Assembly: GCF_003052605.1 (NCBI RefSeq)
Contig: NZ_QASO01000011.1
Coordinates: forward strand, 23,575-83,077
Direction of reading: 5' to 3'
Length of the DNA: 59,503 nucleotides
Source of the DNA: Ectopseudomonas oleovorans
Lineage (GTDB): Bacteria; Pseudomonadota; Gammaproteobacteria; Pseudomonadales; Pseudomonadaceae
Shown: positions 1-8,845 of the stretch, one piece after another
Position numbering within the stretch: position 1 is the first letter of the stretch
Layout: every line of letters begins with the position of its first letter
Translations under genes and position numbers: made by a program
The notes under the pieces: generated by a model
What the model was told of the DNA's origin: nothing
The model's input: only the letters and a program-made list of their open reading frames with translations
Database searches by the model: none

Positions 1-159
1 TTCTGCCTCCGGGAGCTTGGCAATCAATGCGGGAGCCTGGGTGCAATCATTGATTTGACCCCCCGTAATTTCAAACTCGATGGGCAGTCCATGAGCATCA
101 ACTGCCAGGTGAATCTTGCTGGTATTTCGTAAGCGCTTCCAAGCCCTGATCGAGGTCCG
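1..159 (-). pseudogene. IS5-family transposase fragment (cut by window edge)
   Basis: Read on the minus strand, 53 codons give a typical IS5-family DDE transposase stretch containing KIHLAVDAHG, PIEFEITGG and NDCTQAPALIAKLPEAE, the segment around the first catalytic Asp. An in-frame TAG lies immediately upstream (160-162). The sequence between 160 and 240 no longer reads as transposase in this frame, so the copy is truncated or frameshifted at its 5' side. The rest of the transposase would lie to the left of the window. Family assignment is firm; whether the element is complete outside the window cannot be seen. Confidence 0.75.
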
Positions 160-329
160 CTAAACCTGCGCACCGGCCCACTTTTTTGCCGAAAGCGGCC
201 CTCTACAAGTCCCTCAAACGTCTGTCCATCACCTGCAGCCAAGCACCCCAGCTATCAATAAGGCTGTACGAAACGAGCACATAAGATACCCTTGCGCCAC
301 GAACCAACCAGGACGCTGCGAACCGAACG

Positions 330-848
330 ATGGGTTTTGAACAATTAGCCGAGCTACGTGACCGCCTGCGCGCCGAGAAGCAGCAGGTCCAGCAGGTAAA
401 GACCGAAAGCGCGAAGCCGCAAAAGCGCAAGCAACCGCCCAAAGCCAAGCCGCGCGAGCAGGATCCTACCGTCGAGGCGATCTGGCGGTTGCAGAAGCAC
501 TTCCCCTTGGCCTTCCCGGTCAATCCGGCGCCCAAGGTGCCGTTGAAAGAGGGCATTCTCAAGGACGCTGAGCAGCATCTGCAGTTGCTCGGCATCACCA
601 GTGAGCAGCTCAAGGCAGGTATTGCCGCCTGGTGCCGCGGCGGTCGCTACTGGGCTGCCATGACGGAAAATGCACCGCGTCTGGATCTGCAAGGCCAGCC
701 CGTTGGCGTGGTGACGGCGGCGCAGGCGCTGCATGCCAAGCAGCAGGCCAGGCGGCACCGTGCTGAAGCTCGGCGCAATCAGGCCAAGGCGAAAGCACCA
801 GCGGACGACAAGGCCGCCGAGAGCGCTGTAGCGCCTGCTGCGGAGTAA
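330..848 (+). CDS. proQ: ProQ/FinO-family RNA chaperone
   Basis: The 172-residue protein has a basic, Lys/Gln/Pro-rich N-terminal region (about 1-45), then a FinO/ProQ domain (about 46-118) with the recognisable WRLQKHFPLAF and WCRGGRYWAAM segments, and a charged Ala/Lys-rich tail. ProQ/FinO proteins bind structured small RNAs and mRNA 3' ends in the cytoplasm. The tail is low-complexity and lacks the C-terminal Tudor-like domain of the enterobacterial protein, as is usual in Pseudomonas. No strong ribosome binding site precedes this ATG, so the exact start is uncertain. It stands alone, followed by a terminator-like hairpin. Confidence 0.85.
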   Translation: MGFEQLAELRDRLRAEKQQVQQVKTESAKPQKRKQPPKAKPREQDPTVEAIWRLQKHFPLAFPVNPAPKVPLKEGILKDAEQHLQLLGITSEQLKAGIAAWCRGGRYWAAMTENAPRLDLQGQPVGVVTAAQALHAKQQARRHRAEARRNQAKAKAPADDKAAESAVAPAAE

Positions 849-921
849 ATGCTGGCTACCTGAAGGTTTCGCCGGCGCTGCGAGGGATACTTCGTGAGGC
901 GCCGCTGACACGCCTACAATG

Positions 922-947
922 ACGGCCTCATTCGCGAGGCCGTTTCT
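922..947 (+). terminator. Rho-independent terminator-like hairpin after proQ
   Basis: ACGGCCTC (922-929) pairs perfectly with GAGGCCGT (936-943) across a six-base loop, followed by TTTCT. It ends just before the ATG of the next gene (949), so it would also sit in the leader of that gene. Confidence 0.6.
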
Positions 948-948
948 C

Positions 949-2070
949 ATGCTCGAACTCGACTCCACCCTGGCGCAGCATATCGTCGACCGCGCCATGG
1001 CCATCCTGCCGCACAACATCAACGTGATGGATGCCCAGGGCATGATCATCGGCAGCGGCGACCCCAGCCGCCTCCACACCCGTCATGAAGGTGCACAGCT
1101 GGTGCTGGCCAACCGACGTGTGGTGGAAATCGATGCGCAGGCGGCGGCCTGCCTGCGTGGCGTCAAACCCGGTGTCAACCTGCCTTTGCTGCATGCCGAA
1201 CGCCTGATTGGCGTGCTCGGTATCACCGGTGACCCCGAGATCGTGCGGCCCTATGCCGAGCTGGTGCGTATGGCTGCGGAGATGCTGGTCGAGCATCGCG
1301 TGTTGCAGGCCGAGCGGCATTGGCAGCGGCATCAGCAGGAGGCCTGGTTGCGACAGCTGCTCGACCCCATGCTGCGCCTGTCCAGTCTCGAGGTCGATGC
1401 CGAACGCCTGGGCCTGCAACTGACCTGGCCACGACAGATGTGCCTGCTGCAACTCGATGGAGAGGGCGATCCGCTGCCGCGTCAGGCGCGTCTGCTCGCC
1501 GCACTGGGGGGCAAGAGTGAACATCTGGTAGCGCCGCTCGGGCGTCATGAGCTGCTCTGGTGTCGGCCTTACAGCACCACGCGCGATGATCGCGCCTGGC
1601 TGCAACAGGCTGACGAACGCGAGTGGGGCGTGAGCTCGCTGGCGCTCAGCGATCCGCTGCATGACCTGACCGAGGTGCGCCAGGCCAGCCTGGTCCTGCG
1701 CGATCTTCAGGACTACGGTCAGGCGCGTTTTCCTGGTCGTCGTCTGCTGCGTCTGGACGAATTGCGTCTGCCGACGCTGCTCTATGCCCAGCGCCACAGT
1801 TGGTTGCTGCAGGGCTGGCTGGCGCCGTTGCGGCAGGTGCTGATGCAGGACCCACAAGGCACGCTAAGGGCGACGCTGGAAGCCTGGTGTGCGCATGACG
1901 GCCAGGTGCAAACCTGTGCGCAGGAGTTGGGCATTCATCGCAATACGTTGCGTTATAGGTTGGAACGCATCGGCGAGTTGAGCGGGCTCGACCTCAATCG
2001 CTTCGATCAGCGTCTGCAGCTGTCGCTGGGGCTTGGTCTGCTGGGGGTGGAAGACAACAAGGCGTCCTGA
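949..2070 (+). CDS. cdaR: CdaR-family sugar-diacid/glycerate-type transcriptional regulator
   Basis: A 373-residue regulator. The N-terminal half (about 1-135) matches the putative sugar diacid recognition domain (LAQHIVDRAMAILPHNINVMD near the start, PLLHAERLIGVLGITGDP around residue 85). The C-terminus (about 315-370) is a PucR-type helix-turn-helix with the typical HRNTLRYRLERI motif. The reading frame is open from 919, but 949 gives the conserved N-terminus MLELDS and avoids starting inside the terminator hairpin. It lies just upstream of a GntP permease and glycerate kinase, the usual partners of CdaR, so it probably activates them in response to glycerate or a sugar acid. Confidence 0.85.
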   Translation: MLELDSTLAQHIVDRAMAILPHNINVMDAQGMIIGSGDPSRLHTRHEGAQLVLANRRVVEIDAQAAACLRGVKPGVNLPLLHAERLIGVLGITGDPEIVRPYAELVRMAAEMLVEHRVLQAERHWQRHQQEAWLRQLLDPMLRLSSLEVDAERLGLQLTWPRQMCLLQLDGEGDPLPRQARLLAALGGKSEHLVAPLGRHELLWCRPYSTTRDDRAWLQQADEREWGVSSLALSDPLHDLTEVRQASLVLRDLQDYGQARFPGRRLLRLDELRLPTLLYAQRHSWLLQGWLAPLRQVLMQDPQGTLRATLEAWCAHDGQVQTCAQELGIHRNTLRYRLERIGELSGLDLNRFDQRLQLSLGLGLLGVEDNKAS

Positions 2071-2207
2071 GCAATGTTGTGCGGCTGAACGAAATTACCA
2101 CACCAGGCTTCCTGTCTTTTGGTGCTGGTGCACAGGGTCTGTTGCTCAGGGCTGAGCCACAATTGCCTGCCTGTCGGCATTCCCAGTCGGACATCGAGTC
2201 CGGTCAT

Positions 2208-2216
2208 AACAACAAC
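2208..2216 (+). promoter_or_regulatory. Putative Hfq/Crc catabolite-repression (CA) motif
   Basis: AACAACAAC lies directly before the GAGGAG ribosome binding site (2217-2222) of the GntP gene. AAnAANAA-type motifs at this position are the sites where Hfq with Crc blocks translation of catabolic mRNAs in Pseudomonas. This suggests the permease is repressed when preferred carbon sources are present. Confidence 0.55.
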
Positions 2217-2229
2217 GAGGAGACTGGTC

Positions 2230-3597
2230 ATGGGCCTGGTCCTGATCCTGGTGGCGCTCATCGCGTTCATCGTACTGTCCACTACACGTTTGAAACTTCA
2301 TCCTTTTCTCGCCTTGCTAGGCGCCGCGATCATCGCCGGCTTCGCCTATCAACTTCCCGCTCCCGAGATTCTCAAGACCGTCGCTTCTGGCTTTGGTGGC
2401 ATCCTCGGATACATCGGTATCGTCATCGCGCTGGGCACCATCATCGGTGTGATCCTCGAGCGTAGTGGTGCTGCCATCACCATGGCGGAAACCGTGATTC
2501 GCTTACTAGGCCAGCGGTTCCCGACGCTGACCATGTCGATCATCGGCTATCTGGTGTCGATTCCGGTGTTCTGCGATTCCGGCTACGTCATCCTCAACTC
2601 GCTGAAAAACGCCCTGGCCGCACGCATGAAGGTATCCGTGGTGGCCATGAGCGTGGCTCTGGCCACTGGTCTCTATGCCACCCACACCTTCGTGCCGCCG
2701 ACCCCCGGCCCGATTGCCGCCGCCGGTAACCTCGGCCTTGAAAGCTCGCTGGGCCTGGTGATTGTCGTCGGCCTGTTTGTCTCCTTGGTCACTGCGTTGG
2801 CCGGTATGCTCTGGGCCAACCGCTTCCTCAAGCAGAACGACAAGGAGCTGTTGGAAGAGGCGCCGAGCGAGCTGCTCGACGATGCGGTCGATTTCGAGGC
2901 GCTCAAGGCCCGCTATGGCAAGCTTCCCAGTGCTTTCCAGGCCTTCGCGCCGATCTTCGTGCCCATCGTGCTGATCTGCCTAGGCTCGATTGCCGTGTTC
3001 CCTAGCAAGCCCTTTGGCGATGGCCTGCTGTTCGGTCTGCTGAATTTCTTCGGCCAGCCCATCGCGGCACTGTTGGTCGGCTTGGCGCTGGCTTGCACGT
3101 TGCTTAAGAGCAACGATAAGCGTCAGGAATTCCATGATTACGTCGCCGATGGGCTGGTGTCCGCCGCGCCGATCCTGCTGATCACCGGTGCTGGTGGCGC
3201 GTTCGGGGCGATCCTCAAGGTTACGCCGCTGGGTGATTACCTGGGTACGACCCTGTCGGCGCTGGGGATCGGCCTGTTCATGCCGTTCGTGGTGGCCGCT
3301 GCGCTGAAGAGTGCTCAGGGCTCTACCACGGTGGCACTGGTCACGACCTCGGCGCTGGTCGCACCGCTGCTCGGTCAGTTGGGGCTCGATAGCGAGATGG
3401 GGCGCGTGCTTACCGTAATGGCCATCGGTGCCGGTGCGATGACGGTGTCCCATGCCAACGATAGCTTTTTCTGGGTCGTGACCCAGTTCAGCCGTATGAA
3501 GGTCTCCACGGCCTACCGTGCGCAGACGGTCGCAACCCTGATCCAGGGGATCGCCGGCATCATCACCGTCTGGCTGCTCAGCCTGGTTCTGCTGTAA
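2230..3597 (+). CDS. GntP-family permease (gluconate/glycerate type)
   Basis: A 455-residue inner-membrane transporter made almost entirely of hydrophobic segments. Family hallmarks include PVFCDSGYVIL (about 105-115), TGLYATHTFVPPTPGPIAAAG (about 138-158) and the C-terminal AGAMTVSHANDSFFWVV. The ATG at 2230 follows GAGGAG by a good spacing; the longer open frame from 2119 would add a non-membrane leader. It sits between cdaR and glycerate kinase, so glycerate, a related sugar acid or gluconate is the likely substrate; the family alone does not decide which. Confidence 0.85.
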   Translation: MGLVLILVALIAFIVLSTTRLKLHPFLALLGAAIIAGFAYQLPAPEILKTVASGFGGILGYIGIVIALGTIIGVILERSGAAITMAETVIRLLGQRFPTLTMSIIGYLVSIPVFCDSGYVILNSLKNALAARMKVSVVAMSVALATGLYATHTFVPPTPGPIAAAGNLGLESSLGLVIVVGLFVSLVTALAGMLWANRFLKQNDKELLEEAPSELLDDAVDFEALKARYGKLPSAFQAFAPIFVPIVLICLGSIAVFPSKPFGDGLLFGLLNFFGQPIAALLVGLALACTLLKSNDKRQEFHDYVADGLVSAAPILLITGAGGAFGAILKVTPLGDYLGTTLSALGIGLFMPFVVAAALKSAQGSTTVALVTTSALVAPLLGQLGLDSEMGRVLTVMAIGAGAMTVSHANDSFFWVVTQFSRMKVSTAYRAQTVATLIQGIAGIITVWLLSLVLL

Positions 3598-3651
3598 TCC
3601 GCTTTATCGGCAGGCGGCTATGGTCGCCTGCCTTCTTTCGAGGTACCTATC

Positions 3652-4785
3652 ATGAAAATCGTCATTGCTCCTGATTCCTTCAAGGAGAGCCTCAGCGCAC
3701 CCGACGTGGCCGCTGCCATCGCCCGCGGTTGGCAGCAGGTGTTTCCCGAGGCCGAGTGTTTGCTGCGGCCCATGGCCGATGGCGGCGAGGGTACGGTCGA
3801 TGCGTTGCTGGCTGCCGTCGGTGGCGAGCGCCGTGAGCGTGAGGTGCGTGGCCCCATGGGTGAGCCGGTCAAGGCGCATTGGGGCTGGCTGGGGCAGGGT
3901 ACGGCGGTCATCGAGATGGCGGCTGCCAGCGGCCTGCACTGGGTGCCGCGTGAACAGCGCGATGCCCGTCTGGCCAGCAGCTTCGGCACTGGCGAGCTGA
4001 TCCGTGAGGCGCTGGACGCCGGTGCTACGCGAATCATCCTGGGGTTGGGTGGCAGTGCCACCAATGACGCCGGTGTTGGCCTGTTACAGGCGCTGGGGAT
4101 GCGTTTTCTCGATGCTCAGGGGCGGGAACTGGCGCCGGGCGGTGCGGCTTTGGCCGGTCTCGACCAGCTTGATCTGAGCGGGCTCGATGCACGTTTGCTC
4201 AAGGTGCAGATCGAGGTCGCCGCCGATGTCGACAATCCCTTGTGCGGGCCACGCGGCGCATCTGCGGTGTTCGGTCCGCAGAAGGGCGCGACGCCGGAGC
4301 ATGTCGCGGAGCTGGATACGGCGCTCGGTCGCTTTGCCCGTATCGCAGCGGCGACGCTGGGCGAGGATCATGCCGAGTTTCCCGGTGTGGGCGCGGCGGG
4401 TGGTCTCGGTTTCGCTGCTCGTGCCTTCCTCAAGGCCAGTTTCCGTCCCGGTATCGCGCTGGTGGCCGAACTGTCCGGCCTCGCCGCGGCGGTGGAGAAC
4501 GCGGATCTGGTGATTACAGGGGAGGGGCGCATGGATGCCCAGACCCTGCACGGCAAGACACCGGTCGGCGTAGCGCGCGTGGCGCGTGCGGCCGGGGTGC
4601 CGGTCATCGCCTTGTCCGGTAGCCTGGGCGACAACTATCAAGCGCTGTACGAGGCGGGTATCGAAGCTGCATTCAGCCTGGCGCCGGGCCCGTTGTCCCT
4701 GGAGCAGGCGATGGCCGGTGCGGCGGCTGAGTTGCAGGCGCGTACCGCGGATATCGCCCGGCTCTGGCGCCTTGCTCGCTCCTGA
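3652..4785 (+). CDS. garK: Glycerate kinase
   Basis: The 377-residue protein has the features of the GarK/GlxK glycerate kinase family: MKIVIAPDSFKESL at the N-terminus, MADGGEGTVDAL (about 41-52), LGLGGSATNDAGVG (about 130-143) and ITGEGRMDAQTLHGKTP (about 287-303). It phosphorylates glycerate with ATP, feeding 2-phosphoglycerate (or 3-phosphoglycerate, depending on subtype) into central metabolism. Length is normal for the family. It starts 54 bases after the permease and shares its transcript in all likelihood, completing a uptake-plus-kinase module. Confidence 0.92.
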   Translation: MKIVIAPDSFKESLSAPDVAAAIARGWQQVFPEAECLLRPMADGGEGTVDALLAAVGGERREREVRGPMGEPVKAHWGWLGQGTAVIEMAAASGLHWVPREQRDARLASSFGTGELIREALDAGATRIILGLGGSATNDAGVGLLQALGMRFLDAQGRELAPGGAALAGLDQLDLSGLDARLLKVQIEVAADVDNPLCGPRGASAVFGPQKGATPEHVAELDTALGRFARIAAATLGEDHAEFPGVGAAGGLGFAARAFLKASFRPGIALVAELSGLAAAVENADLVITGEGRMDAQTLHGKTPVGVARVARAAGVPVIALSGSLGDNYQALYEAGIEAAFSLAPGPLSLEQAMAGAAAELQARTADIARLWRLARS

Positions 4786-4899
4786 TAGGGCGAACCTGGC
4801 TGAACTTGGTCTGTCTGAAATTACTATTGTTCAGGCTCCGCCGTGACAGTTACGCTCGCCCGGCGTCTAATGGATTGAGATACCTCTGGAGGAATTGCT

Positions 4900-5361
4900 A
4901 TGCGTAAACCCACTCTGCTCATTACCTCGCTGGCCGCGATGCTGGCCCTCGGGGGCTGTCAGTCCAGCCTGACCGGCGATACCTACAGCCGCGATGAGGC
5001 CCGAGCGGTGCAAACAGTACGCATGGGCACCATCGAATCGCTGCGCCCGGTGAAGATCGAAGGGACCAAGACACCAATCGGTGCGGGTGCCGGCGCTGTG
5101 GTTGGCGGTATCGGTGGCAGTGGCCTCGGTGGCGGGCGCGGCAGTGCGGTCCTGGCTGTGGTCGGTGCCGTTGCCGGTGGTCTGTTGGGCGCCGCTGCTG
5201 AGGAAGGCCTGACCCGGACTCAGGGTGTTGAGATCACCGTGCGTGAGGACGACGGCACCATGCGCGCCTACGTCCAGGAAGTCGAGCCGAACCAGGTGTT
5301 CCGCGTCGGCGAGCGCGTGCGCATCATGACGGTCAACGGTACCAGTCGCGTTACCCACTGA
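4900..5361 (+). CDS. SlyB/PcP-like glycine-zipper outer-membrane lipoprotein
   Basis: A 153-residue protein with a lipoprotein signal peptide ending in the lipobox LALGGC (Cys20). A Gly/Ala-rich glycine-zipper segment follows at about 65-105 (GAGAGAVVGGIGGSGLGGG), then a beta-rich C-terminal domain. SlyB-type proteins sit in the outer membrane and support envelope integrity, often under PhoPQ control. A good GGAGG ribosome binding site precedes the ATG. It has its own terminator, so it is probably monocistronic. Confidence 0.8.
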   Translation: MRKPTLLITSLAAMLALGGCQSSLTGDTYSRDEARAVQTVRMGTIESLRPVKIEGTKTPIGAGAGAVVGGIGGSGLGGGRGSAVLAVVGAVAGGLLGAAAEEGLTRTQGVEITVREDDGTMRAYVQEVEPNQVFRVGERVRIMTVNGTSRVTH

Positions 5362-5373
5362 TCGTTACAAGCC

Positions 5374-5405
5374 AGCCGGAGCAGCTTTGGTTGCTCCGGC
5401 TTTTT
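5374..5405 (+). terminator. Rho-independent terminator of the slyB-like gene
   Basis: AGCCGGAGCA (5374-5383) pairs with TGCTCCGGCT (5392-5401) over an eight-base loop and runs into TTTTTGTT. This is a textbook intrinsic terminator 12 bases after the stop codon. Confidence 0.9.
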
Positions 5406-5445
5406 GTTGCCTGTCATCCCAGGCGACAACTTGTCGGGCTTACGC

Positions 5446-5476
5446 AAAAGAAGCGCTCCCGGCAATTTTTTGTGGC
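5446..5476. repeat. Variant of the CGGGAGC/ATTTTT hairpin repeat
   Basis: GCTCCCGGCAATTTTTTGTGGCC is a degraded copy of a hairpin repeat found also at 21989, 22065 and 25197. This copy shares the TTTTTGTGGCC end with the one at 22065. The rest of the 5406-5721 gap holds an A/T-rich stretch likely to carry the antiporter promoter; I could not assign a convincing -35/-10 pair. Confidence 0.5.
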
Positions 5477-5721
5477 CTCGCTATAGTGGTGGTCGGCTTT
5501 CAGCAGCACTTCCAGCCGCCTGCATGTTACCAAGTGTGTTTAACGATAATTCAATGCATGACGTTGTCTTGATAGTTATGGATAATCGGCCGTTATGCTT
5601 GTGCCGACAACAACTTAGCTGAACCGTTGTGGTGCATGAAATATCACCGTCAGGGAGTTGCGACTCCAATTCTCGTCGTTGGGTCAGTTGACCTGACGTG
5701 CCTGCTTAAGGGGTTTTTCCG

Positions 5722-8514
5722 ATGGCGCTAGCGTTGATTGTCGCCTTGCCATTTCTTGGGTTGTTTCTGCCGGTGCTTGCCGATCGGCTTGGACGCTCGG
5801 CCTGTGCCGCGGCTGCGGCTATAGCGCCCATCGTGGCGCTGGTGCTGCTGTTCAGCTACCAGCCTGCGGTGTTCGCAGGTGAGGTGCTGCGGGTCAAACT
5901 GGAGTGGTTACCGCACCTGGGGCTGAATCTCAGTCTGCGCCTCGATGGCCTGGGCTTTCTGTTTGCCCTGCTGATTCTCGGCATCGGCCTACTGGTCATC
6001 CTCTACGCGCGCTATTACCTGGCCAAGACCGAGCCCATGGGGCGTTTCTTCGCCTTCCTGCTGCTGTTCATGGGCGCCATGCTCGGTGTGGTGCTGTCGG
6101 AAAATCTGCTGCTGATGCTGATGTTCTGGGAGCTGACCAGCCTGTCGTCGTTCCTGCTGATTGGCTTCTGGGGTTCGCGCTCCGATGCCCGCAAGGGCGC
6201 GCGCATGGCGCTGGCAATCACCGGTGGCGGTGGTCTGGCGCTGCTCGCCGGTATCCTGCTGATCGGCCACATCGCCGGTAGCTTCGAACTGTCTCAAGTG
6301 CTGGCCGCCGGCTACGCGATTCGCGCGCACGAGCTGTATCCGCTGGCGCTGGTGCTGGTACTGCTGGGCGTGTTCACCAAGTCGGCGCAATTCCCTTTCC
6401 ATTTCTGGCTGCCGCACGCGATGGCGGCGCCAACACCGGTATCGGCCTATCTGCACTCGGCGACCATGGTCAAGGCCGGGGTCTTCCTGCTGGCGCGTCT
6501 GTATCCGGCGCTGGCCGGTTCCGAGTGGTGGTTCTACATCGTCAGCCTGACCGGCCTGGCCACCTTGCTGGTGGGCGCCGGCATGGCGCTGTTCCAGCAT
6601 GACCTGAAGGGCCTGCTGGCGTATTCGACCATCAGCCACCTGGGGCTGATCACGTTGCTGTTCGGCCTGGATACCCAGCTAGCGGCTGTGGCGGCGGTGT
6701 TCCACATCATCAACCACGCGACCTTCAAGGCTTCGCTGTTCATGGCTGCCGGCATCATCGACCACGAAACCGGTAGCCGCGACATGCGGCGAATAAACGG
6801 CTTGTGGAAGTACATGCCGCATACGGCGGTGCTGGCGATGGTGGCGGCTTCGGCCATGGCTGGCGTGCCGCTGCTCAATGGCTTTTTGAGCAAGGAGATG
6901 TTCTTCACCGAAACCTTGCACCAGCACCTGCTGGGCGGTTTCAACTGGGTGATTCCGGCTGCCGCGACCCTGGCCGGGGTGTTCTCGGTGGCCTACTCGC
7001 TGCGTTTCATTCACGACGTGTTCTTCAATGGCGAGCCGATCGACTTGCCCAAATACCCGCCGCACGAGCCGCCGCGCTACATGAAGGTGCCGGTCGAGGT
7101 GCTGGTGTTCCTCTGCCTGCTGGTCGGCATCGTGCCAGCCTACACGGTAGCGCCGTTGTTGGCCGCCGCCGCCGCTTCGACCCTGGGTGGCGAGCTGCCT
7201 GAGTACAGCCTGGCCATCTGGCACGGCTTCAACCTGCCGCTGCTGATGAGTTTCGTTGCGCTGTTCGGTGGGATCATCGTCTACACCTGCCGCAAACCGC
7301 TGTTCCGCTGGTACGAGGGGCTGCCCAACCTGGATGCCAAGGATGCCTTCGATCAGGTGGTGCGTTACATGACGCGCCTGTCCGTGCGCATCACCGTGCT
7401 GCTGGAAAGCGGCTCGCAGCAGCGCTATCTGGCCTGGATGCTGGGCAGTGCCCTGACTCTGGTGATCATCGCGCTGTCGCCGCTCGAGCAGTTGGCCGGT
7501 AGCGTGCCGATGACCCCGCTCGATCCGATGACCGTCACCGGCATGCTGATTCTGATGGTCACCGCCGTACTCACCGTGGTCTTCCATCGTCGTCGCCTGG
7601 TGGCGCTGATGATCCTCAGCGCTGCCGGCCTGATGGTGGCATTGGCCTTTGCCCGTTTCTCGGCGCCGGATCTGGCGCTGACCCAGTTGTCGGTAGAGGT
7701 GGTGACCATCATTCTGCTGATTCTCACCCTGTACTTCATGACCGACCGTACCCCGGCGGAGTCGAGCAGCCTGCGTGGTCTGCGTGATCTGACCCTGGCG
7801 TTGGGCAGCGGCACCATGGTGGCGATGCTGACCTATGCGGTGCTGACCCGTCCCTATCAGAGCATTTCCTCGTTCTTCCTCGAGAACAGCGTCTCCGGCG
7901 GTGGTGGCACCAATGTGGTCAATGTGATCCTGGTGGACTTCCGTGGTTTCGATACCCTGGGTGAGATCACCGTTTTGGCGATTGCCGCCATCGGCATCTA
8001 CGCGCTGCTGTATGGTTTGCACCTGCCACATCCGAGCCACGACAAGAACGGGCGGCCGTGGTCGACCGATGCGCACCCGATGATTCTCGATATGCTCTCG
8101 CGCGCCATGCTGCCGATGGCGTTGCTGGTATCGGCGTTCATCTTCCTGCGCGGGCACAACCTGCCAGGTGGCGGTTTCATCGCCGGCCTGATCACCTCGG
8201 TGGCGCTGATCCTGCAGTACATCTCCCACGGCGTAACCTGGACGCAGGAGCGTCTGAAGTTCAGCTATCACGCCACCGCCGGTTGGGGTGTGCTGATTGC
8301 CGGCCTGACCGGTCTGGGCAGCTGGGCCTTCGGCTCGCCGTTCCTGACCTCGGCCTTCGATCACTTCCATATTCCGCTGATCGGCGAAATCGAGCTGGCC
8401 ACCGCCATCCTCTTCGATCTTGGGGTGTACCTGGCCGTTGTCGGCGCCACCCTGCTGATTCTTTCCAACCTCGGCCATGTCAGTCAGGACGAGTCGTGCA
8501 AGGAGGTCATCTGA
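5722..8514 (+). CDS. mnhA: Monovalent cation/H+ antiporter subunit A, fused A-B type
   Basis: A 930-residue membrane protein. Residues about 60-480 form the proton-translocating domain related to NADH dehydrogenase chain 5 ([51 protein letters not shown]). The region about 610-780 matches the MbhD/MbhE-like part and about 795-925 the MnhB subunit ([16 protein letters not shown]). This is the PhaAB-type fusion, longer than the roughly 800 residues of separate MnhA. It is the first gene of a six-gene Mrp operon that exchanges Na+ or K+ for protons and supports alkali and salt tolerance. AAGGGG precedes the ATG. Confidence 0.93.
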   Translation: MALALIVALPFLGLFLPVLADRLGRSACAAAAAIAPIVALVLLFSYQPAVFAGEVLRVKLEWLPHLGLNLSLRLDGLGFLFALLILGIGLLVILYARYYLAKTEPMGRFFAFLLLFMGAMLGVVLSENLLLMLMFWELTSLSSFLLIGFWGSRSDARKGARMALAITGGGGLALLAGILLIGHIAGSFELSQVLAAGYAIRAHELYPLALVLVLLGVFTKSAQFPFHFWLPHAMAAPTPVSAYLHSATMVKAGVFLLARLYPALAGSEWWFYIVSLTGLATLLVGAGMALFQHDLKGLLAYSTISHLGLITLLFGLDTQLAAVAAVFHIINHATFKASLFMAAGIIDHETGSRDMRRINGLWKYMPHTAVLAMVAASAMAGVPLLNGFLSKEMFFTETLHQHLLGGFNWVIPAAATLAGVFSVAYSLRFIHDVFFNGEPIDLPKYPPHEPPRYMKVPVEVLVFLCLLVGIVPAYTVAPLLAAAAASTLGGELPEYSLAIWHGFNLPLLMSFVALFGGIIVYTCRKPLFRWYEGLPNLDAKDAFDQVVRYMTRLSVRITVLLESGSQQRYLAWMLGSALTLVIIALSPLEQLAGSVPMTPLDPMTVTGMLILMVTAVLTVVFHRRRLVALMILSAAGLMVALAFARFSAPDLALTQLSVEVVTIILLILTLYFMTDRTPAESSSLRGLRDLTLALGSGTMVAMLTYAVLTRPYQSISSFFLENSVSGGGGTNVVNVILVDFRGFDTLGEITVLAIAAIGIYALLYGLHLPHPSHDKNGRPWSTDAHPMILDMLSRAMLPMALLVSAFIFLRGHNLPGGGFIAGLITSVALILQYISHGVTWTQERLKFSYHATAGWGVLIAGLTGLGSWAFGSPFLTSAFDHFHIPLIGEIELATAILFDLGVYLAVVGATLLILSNLGHVSQDESCKEVI

Positions 8515-8515
8515 T

Positions 8516-8845
8516 ATGGAGGCAGTATTCGCAATCACCCTCGGGGTGCTGACTGCCAGCGGCGTGTACCTACTGCTAAGGGCGCGCATTTTCCCGGTAG
8601 TGATGGGGCTGACCCTGATCTCCTATGCGGTCAACCTGTTCATCTTCTCCATGGGCCGGCTCGGCACGGGTGTGCCAGCGGTTATCGGCAAGAGCGCCGA
8701 GCACGGTGACCCGCTGCCACAGGCGCTGGTACTGACCGCGATCGTCATCGGCTTTGCCATGACGGCATTCGTCGTAGTGCTGGCGCTGCGTGGCCTGGGT
8801 GAGCTGAAAACCGATCACGTCGATGGCGAGGAGCCGCGCGCATGA
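8516..8845 (+). CDS. mnhC: Monovalent cation/H+ antiporter subunit C
   Basis: A 109-residue, three-helix membrane protein related to NuoK (VMGLTLISYAVNLFIFSMG; GDPLPQALVLTAIVIGFAMTA with the conserved DPLPQALVLTAIVI run). The ATG at 8516 directly follows the mnhA stop codon and uses the AAGGAGG at the end of mnhA as ribosome binding site. It overlaps mnhD by four bases, indicating coupled translation. Confidence 0.93.
   Translation: MEAVFAITLGVLTASGVYLLLRARIFPVVMGLTLISYAVNLFIFSMGRLGTGVPAVIGKSAEHGDPLPQALVLTAIVIGFAMTAFVVVLALRGLGELKTDHVDGEEPRA

Noticed and set aside
6679..8589. 636-residue open frame opposite mnhA
   Set aside because: His/Gln/Arg-rich sequence of no known family, antisense to a well-supported membrane protein; shadow frame.
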